This document shows, piece after piece, positions 60,195-64,000 of a stretch of DNA of 64,000 nucleotides. Source of the DNA: Pseudoruegeria sp. SK021. GTDB taxonomy: Bacteria > Pseudomonadota > Alphaproteobacteria > Rhodobacterales > Rhodobacteraceae. Position numbers and translations under genes: made by a program. The first letter of the stretch is position 1. Every line of letters starts with the position of its first letter. The notes beneath the pieces are model-generated. The model was not told the origin of the DNA. It ran no database searches and saw nothing but the letters and a program-made list of their open reading frames with translations. The stretch is from the NCBI RefSeq assembly GCF_002119405.1, contig NZ_MTBG01000005.1:62001-126000 (forward strand), in the 5' to 3' direction.

Positions 60195-61571
60195 GTGACC
60201 CAACATCTTGACTGCGTGTCCCCAATTGACGGATCGATCTATGCGTCCCGTCCTGTCCTATCGCTTGAGGCCGCCAAGGCCGCTGCGGCCAAGGCCCGGG
60301 CGGCGCAACCGGCATGGGCGGCGCGGCCCTTGGCCGAGCGGGTAGAATTGGTGCTGGCGGCTGTGGCAAAGATCGGTGAACAGACCGACCGCATGACCAC
60401 CGAATTGGCCCATCAGATGGGCCGCCCGGTCCGCTATGGCGGCGAATTTGGCGGATTTTCCGAACGGGCCAGCTATATGGCCGGGATTGCCGACAGCGCG
60501 CTGGCCCCGATGATCGTCGAGGATAGCCCGAAGTTTCTGCGTAAGATCACCCGCGAACCGCTCGGTGTGGTGCTGGTGGTTGCGCCGTGGAACTACCCCT
60601 ACATGACGGCGATCAACACCATCGCTCCGGCTTTGATGGCGGGTAATACGGTGGTGTTGAAACACGCGACACAGACCCTGCTGGTGGGCGAGCATCTGGC
60701 CGAGGCCTGTTATGCTGCGGGCATCCCCACAGACGTGTTCCAAAATGTGGTTCTGGATCATGACACGACATCGGCGCTGATCGCGGGACGAGCGTTTGAC
60801 TTCATCAACTTCACCGGCTCTGTGGCCGGTGGCCGGGCGATGGAACGGGCGGCTGCCGGCACCTTTGCCGGGGTCGGAACCGAATTGGGCGGTAAAGATC
60901 CAGGCTATGTCCGCGCCGATGCCGATCTGGATGCGGCGGTCGCCACCCTGATCGACGGGGCCATGTTCAATTCCGGGCAATGTTGCTGCGGGATTGAGCG
61001 GATTTATGTGCATGAAAGTCTGTTCGATGCCTTTGTCGACAAGGCCGTCGCGTTGGTAAAGACCTATAAACTGGGCAATCCGCTTGACGCCGAAACCACG
61101 ATTGGTCCGATGGCCAGCGCCCGTTTTGCCCTTGCGGTGCGGGCCCAGATCGACGCGGCCATCGGGGCCGGGGCCACGGCGCATATTCCGACCTTTGCCG
61201 AGGATGACGGCGCTGCCTATCTGACGCCGCAGATCCTGACCGGCGTCACCCATGACATGGACGTGATGCGCGAGGAAAGCTTTGGTCCGGTGGTGGGGAT
61301 CATGCCGGTCAAGGACGATGCCGAGGCGCTGGCGCTGATGAACGACTGCCAGTATGGGCTGACCGCCGCGATCTGGACCGCCGATGCCGCCAAGGCCGAA
61401 GAGCTTGCCGCGCAGTTGCAATACGGCACCGTGTTCATGAACCGCTGCGACTATCTGGATCCGGCGCTGTGCTGGACCGGCTGCAAAGATACCGGGCGCG
61501 GTGGCGGTCTGTCTGTGATCGGGTTTCACAACCTGACGCGTCCGAAATCCTATCATCTGAAGAAGGCCTGA
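60195..61571 (+). CDS. NAD(P)-dependent aldehyde dehydrogenase
   Basis: The 458-residue protein has the ALDH motifs VAPWNYPYMTAINTIAPALMAGNTVVLKHA, FINFTGSVAGGRAM, TELGGKDPGYV with catalytic Glu, and FNSGQCCCGIERIYV with the catalytic Cys (three consecutive Cys). The start is GTG 60195 after GAAAGGA. It ends 4 bases before the iron alcohol dehydrogenase gene, so both act together: alcohol to aldehyde to acid. Confidence 0.94.
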   Translation: MTQHLDCVSPIDGSIYASRPVLSLEAAKAAAAKARAAQPAWAARPLAERVELVLAAVAKIGEQTDRMTTELAHQMGRPVRYGGEFGGFSERASYMAGIADSALAPMIVEDSPKFLRKITREPLGVVLVVAPWNYPYMTAINTIAPALMAGNTVVLKHATQTLLVGEHLAEACYAAGIPTDVFQNVVLDHDTTSALIAGRAFDFINFTGSVAGGRAMERAAAGTFAGVGTELGGKDPGYVRADADLDAAVATLIDGAMFNSGQCCCGIERIYVHESLFDAFVDKAVALVKTYKLGNPLDAETTIGPMASARFALAVRAQIDAAIGAGATAHIPTFAEDDGAAYLTPQILTGVTHDMDVMREESFGPVVGIMPVKDDAEALALMNDCQYGLTAAIWTADAAKAEELAAQLQYGTVFMNRCDYLDPALCWTGCKDTGRGGGLSVIGFHNLTRPKSYHLKKA

Positions 61572-61575
61572 TCCC

Positions 61576-62721
61576 ATGACCTTGCGTGCCAACTGGTCCT
61601 ATCCCACCTCTGTCCGCTTCGGTGTCGGGCGGATTTCAGAACTGGCTGACGCCTGCAAGGCCGCCGGGATCTCGAAGCCGCTGCTGGTGACCGACCGGGG
61701 CCTTGCGCCGATGGAGATCACCGTCCGTGCGCGTCAGATTCTGGCCGACGCGGGTCTTGGCGGCGACATGTTTGCCGATGTTGATGCCAACCCGACGGAC
61801 ATTAACGTCGAAGTGGGGCTGCGCGTCTATCGGGCGGGCGGCTATGACGGGGTGGTCGCGTTTGGCGGCGGCTCGGGGTTGGACGTTGGCAAGGCGCTGG
61901 CCTTGATGGCGGGTCAGACCCGGCCGCTGTGGGACTTCGAAGATATAGGTGATTGGTGGACCCGATCGGACCCGGCGGGCATTGCTCCGATTGTGGCGGT
62001 GCCCACCACGGCGGGCACCGGGTCCGAAGTGGGCCGCGCCAGCCTGATCACCAATTCCGAAAGCCATGAGAAAAAGATCATTTTCCACCCGAAGATGTTG
62101 CCTGCCGTGGTGATCTGTGATCCCGAACTGACCGTGGGGATGCCGAAGGCGATCACCGCCGGCACCGGTCTTGATGCGTTTGCCCATTGCGTCGAGGCCT
62201 ATTGCTCGCCGCATTTTCATCCCATGAGCCACGGCATCGCGCTGGAAGGCATGCGCCTGGTCAAGGAATATCTGCCCCGCGCTTATGCCGACGGCACCGA
62301 TATCGACGCGCGGGCGCAGATGATGGCCGCCGCTGCCATGGGGGCCACCGCCTTTCAGAAAGGGCTGGGCGCGATTCATGCCCTGAGCCATCCGATCGGG
62401 GCGGTGCATCACACCCATCACGGCACCACCAATGCTGTGGTCATGCCCGCCGTCCTGCGCTTTAACCGCCCCGCGATTGAAGAGGCGATTGACCGGGCCG
62501 CGGCTTATCTGGGGATCGCGGGCGGCTTTGAGGGGTTTTACGCCTATGTGGTCGCGCTGAACGCATCGCTCGGCATTCCCGAGACCCTGACTGCGCTTGG
62601 GGTCACAGACCCCGATCTTGAGGCGCTGACCCGTTCGGCGCTGAACGATCCCAGCACCGGCGGCAACCCGGTTGAAATGACACCCGAGAACACGCGCGCG
62701 CTGTTTGAGGCCTGCCTCTGA
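61576..62721 (+). CDS. Iron-containing alcohol dehydrogenase
   Basis: The 381-residue protein is of the group III ADH fold: VTDRGLAP and GGGSGLDVGKALAL for NAD, PTTAGTGSEVGRASLI, and the metal site DAFAHCVEAYCSPHFHPMSHG with GAIHALSHPIGAVHHTHHGTTNAVVMPAV containing three His ligands. It would oxidise an alcohol or amino alcohol derivative. It is the last gene of the enzyme block. Confidence 0.94.
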   Translation: MTLRANWSYPTSVRFGVGRISELADACKAAGISKPLLVTDRGLAPMEITVRARQILADAGLGGDMFADVDANPTDINVEVGLRVYRAGGYDGVVAFGGGSGLDVGKALALMAGQTRPLWDFEDIGDWWTRSDPAGIAPIVAVPTTAGTGSEVGRASLITNSESHEKKIIFHPKMLPAVVICDPELTVGMPKAITAGTGLDAFAHCVEAYCSPHFHPMSHGIALEGMRLVKEYLPRAYADGTDIDARAQMMAAAAMGATAFQKGLGAIHALSHPIGAVHHTHHGTTNAVVMPAVLRFNRPAIEEAIDRAAAYLGIAGGFEGFYAYVVALNASLGIPETLTALGVTDPDLEALTRSALNDPSTGGNPVEMTPENTRALFEACL

Positions 62722-62872
62722 CGGGGCTTGCGTCGGCAAGACAATGACGGGCCACGGCGACAGGGTGTCGTGGCTCGGACACCGGGGCAGTTCCAAGGCC
62801 CTGACCCGCGCGCATAGTTATTTTACATAAGTCTGATTATAGCAAGACGTCAACGTGGCATCCGCTGGTCGC

Positions 62873-63319
62873 TTAGGTCAGCTTACGCAGCAACTTCAGC
62901 AGCTGTTTTTGTTCGTCGGCAGTCAATGGCCGCAAGGTTGCGGCCGTGATGTCATGGCCGGTGCTGTGCAACTCATCAATCAGGGCAAGACTGAGGTCGG
63001 TCAAGGCAATCACGCTGCGGCGCTTGTCTTCGGTATCGGCGCTGAGCGACACAAAGCCCTTCCGATGCAGCCGGTCCACGACGCCCTTGATCGTCGCCAC
63101 ATCCATCGAGGTCAGACGCCCGAGGTGGTTCTGGGAACAGGGGCCGACTTCGGCCAGCCGAACCAATGCCGAAAACTGGGTTGGGGTCAGGCCGTCCGGC
63201 GCCCGGTCCTGAAACAGATTGGTGTGCCGTTGGCTGACCTGCCGCAAAACATAGCCGACCTGATCGTCGAGTTTGTACTCGCCGGGCGGCTGGGCGGGCG
63301 CGGAGGGTCGTTTGATCAC
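62873..63319 (-). CDS. MarR-family transcriptional regulator
   Basis: The 148-residue protein has the MarR winged helix (PTQFSALVRLAEVGPCSQNHLGRLTSMDVATIKGVVDRLHRKGFVSLSADTEDKRRSVIALTD) with the DxRxxxxxLT wing, flanked by dimerisation helices. It converges with the iron alcohol dehydrogenase gene and is on the same strand as the DUF1185 gene. It may control either. Confidence 0.93.
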   Translation of the reverse strand: MIKRPSAPAQPPGEYKLDDQVGYVLRQVSQRHTNLFQDRAPDGLTPTQFSALVRLAEVGPCSQNHLGRLTSMDVATIKGVVDRLHRKGFVSLSADTEDKRRSVIALTDLSLALIDELHSTGHDITAATLRPLTADEQKQLLKLLRKLT

Positions 63320-63408
63320 GGAAGCCTACTTTGTCAAAGCTGAAACGAGATCACGTATTTTACACCTGACCAAATGTTATTACAGCCTAACCATTCGGAT
63401 TGGTTCGG

Positions 63409-63987
63409 CTATCTCAAACCATCCTGGCCCACTGCATCTGCGGCTGTCAATCCACCGACCCGGGGCAGCGGTCTGCCACTATCCGTCACCGCAACCGCAA
63501 CAAGGATCTCTTTCGGACGTGGGGCATCGTTCAGACCCACCTCAATGGCGTCGAAATGACTGCGGACATAGGCGGCATCCTTGTGGCCCAATGGCACGTG
63601 CAAAGCCTGTCCCGGTCCCCCCATTTTCTTTGACGACGGCACCAGAGCGGCCCCTTTGTCCACCGCGCTGCGCAGCGGCGCCCCGAGTTTGGGATGCAGG
63701 ATGGCCGCGGCATGTTCCAACTCGCCAGCCTCGCCCACCATGGCGGCCTTGCCATAGCTTTCTGCCTCTGACGGCGCAATTCCCAAGGCGTCAACACAGC
63801 GACGACCCAACAGGGCGCCCAGTTCTGCGCCCATCTCGATCAGCGCGCTCAGGTCCGCAACATAGCGTCCGGCGAACGGGTTGGCGATCACCGCCACCGC
63901 CACCGCTTTTCGGGTCGGCGGATCGATTGGTTGGCCCATCTCGATATGGGTCTCTTCGACCCAGACGACGATTTTGCGAATATCCAT
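63409..63987 (-). CDS. DUF1185 (amino acid synthesis family) protein
   Basis: The 192-residue protein has the DUF1185 family text: IRKIVVWVEETHIEMG at the start, AVIANPFAGRYVADLSALIEMGAELGALL, and GQALHVPLGHKDAAYVRSHFDAIEV. The family is often encoded with amide- or amine-degrading operons; its chemistry is unknown. It ends 90 bases upstream of the MarR gene and starts near the right window edge, so part of its operon may lie beyond. Confidence 0.87.
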   Translation of the reverse strand: MDIRKIVVWVEETHIEMGQPIDPPTRKAVAVAVIANPFAGRYVADLSALIEMGAELGALLGRRCVDALGIAPSEAESYGKAAMVGEAGELEHAAAILHPKLGAPLRSAVDKGAALVPSSKKMGGPGQALHVPLGHKDAAYVRSHFDAIEVGLNDAPRPKEILVAVAVTDSGRPLPRVGGLTAADAVGQDGLR

Positions 63988-64000
63988 GTTGTCCCCCTAT

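Noticed and set aside
60258-61592. A 444-codon open frame on the minus strand opposite the aldehyde dehydrogenase
   Set aside because: It is the antisense shadow of a clear ALDH with catalytic Cys and Glu; its translation is Arg/His/Gly-rich without any family motif.
61636-62796. A 386-codon minus-strand frame opposite the iron alcohol dehydrogenase
   Set aside because: Same pattern: codon-bias shadow of a real gene in high-GC DNA, with no recognisable domain.
1-64000. tRNA, rRNA or CRISPR arrays
   Set aside because: No cloverleaf-like gene, rRNA segment or regularly spaced repeat array was found on reading both strands.

Overview
The window reads as DNA from an alphaproteobacterium of the Rhodobacteraceae (Roseobacter group). 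The evidence is a high-GC gene style, three separate TRAP transporters, a TAXI-TRAP with DUF1850, VPLPA-CTERM sorting tails, N-formylglutamate amidohydrolase and DUF1185 genes. It also holds a complete extrachromosomal replication module at 11400-14983: parB and parA on the minus strand, a divergent DnaA-like replicase, two copies of a 16-bp palindrome fitting the repABC-type parS consensus, and an iteron-like pair. I therefore read the window as part of a plasmid or chromid, not the main chromosome. Identification rests on recognising proteins by eye; no database search was run.

Layout. 1-2773: sugar ABC transporter (ATPase cut by the window edge, permease) divergent from a GntR regulator. 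2774-4182: scar region with a decayed IS5-type transposase and the 3' end of a sulfatase gene. 4196-7914: four-carbon sugar-acid operon (dehydrogenase, OtnK kinase, OtnC decarboxylase, OtnI isomerase). 8155-10422: aldo/keto reductase and RsuA pseudouridine synthase. 11400-14983: replication and partition. 15080-21671: DctBD-like two-component system, DUF1850 protein, fused TAXI-TRAP permease and TAXI binding protein. 21939-24629: two exported hydrolases with VPLPA-CTERM tails. 25243-28101: DctPQM TRAP transporter. 28242-30070: MipA/OmpV-like outer membrane protein and a secreted SnoaL-like protein.

30081-39678: a regulated catabolic locus with creatininase-family hydrolase, cytosine-deaminase-like amidohydrolase, FAD-linked oxidase, flavodoxin-fold reductase, NitT/TauT-type ABC importer and FolD in one strand order. 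Opposite lie an IclR regulator and a FolD paralogue that has lost the catalytic residues. 39770-43432: Gfo/Idh/MocA oxidoreductase, an LplA-like binding protein without permeases, and a GntR regulator. 43845-47920: MCE lipid transport operon (MlaE, MlaF, MlaD, PqiC-type lipoprotein). 48083-49315: NsrR-like Rrf2 regulator with a small partner gene, divergent from a truncated haemoglobin. 49439-53875: HPP-CBS protein, sodium:alanine symporter, P-loop kinase, MsrQ-like membrane protein.

53976-63987: RpiR regulator, N-formylglutamate amidohydrolase homologue, TRAP transporter, glutamine-synthetase-like ligase, aldehyde dehydrogenase, iron alcohol dehydrogenase, MarR regulator and DUF1185 protein. 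I interpret this as a possible gamma-glutamylation route for an imported amine or amino alcohol.

The two loci most worth a second look are the creatininase/FolD locus and the gamma-glutamylation-like operon. No tRNA, rRNA, CRISPR array, intact insertion sequence or recognised riboswitch was seen.
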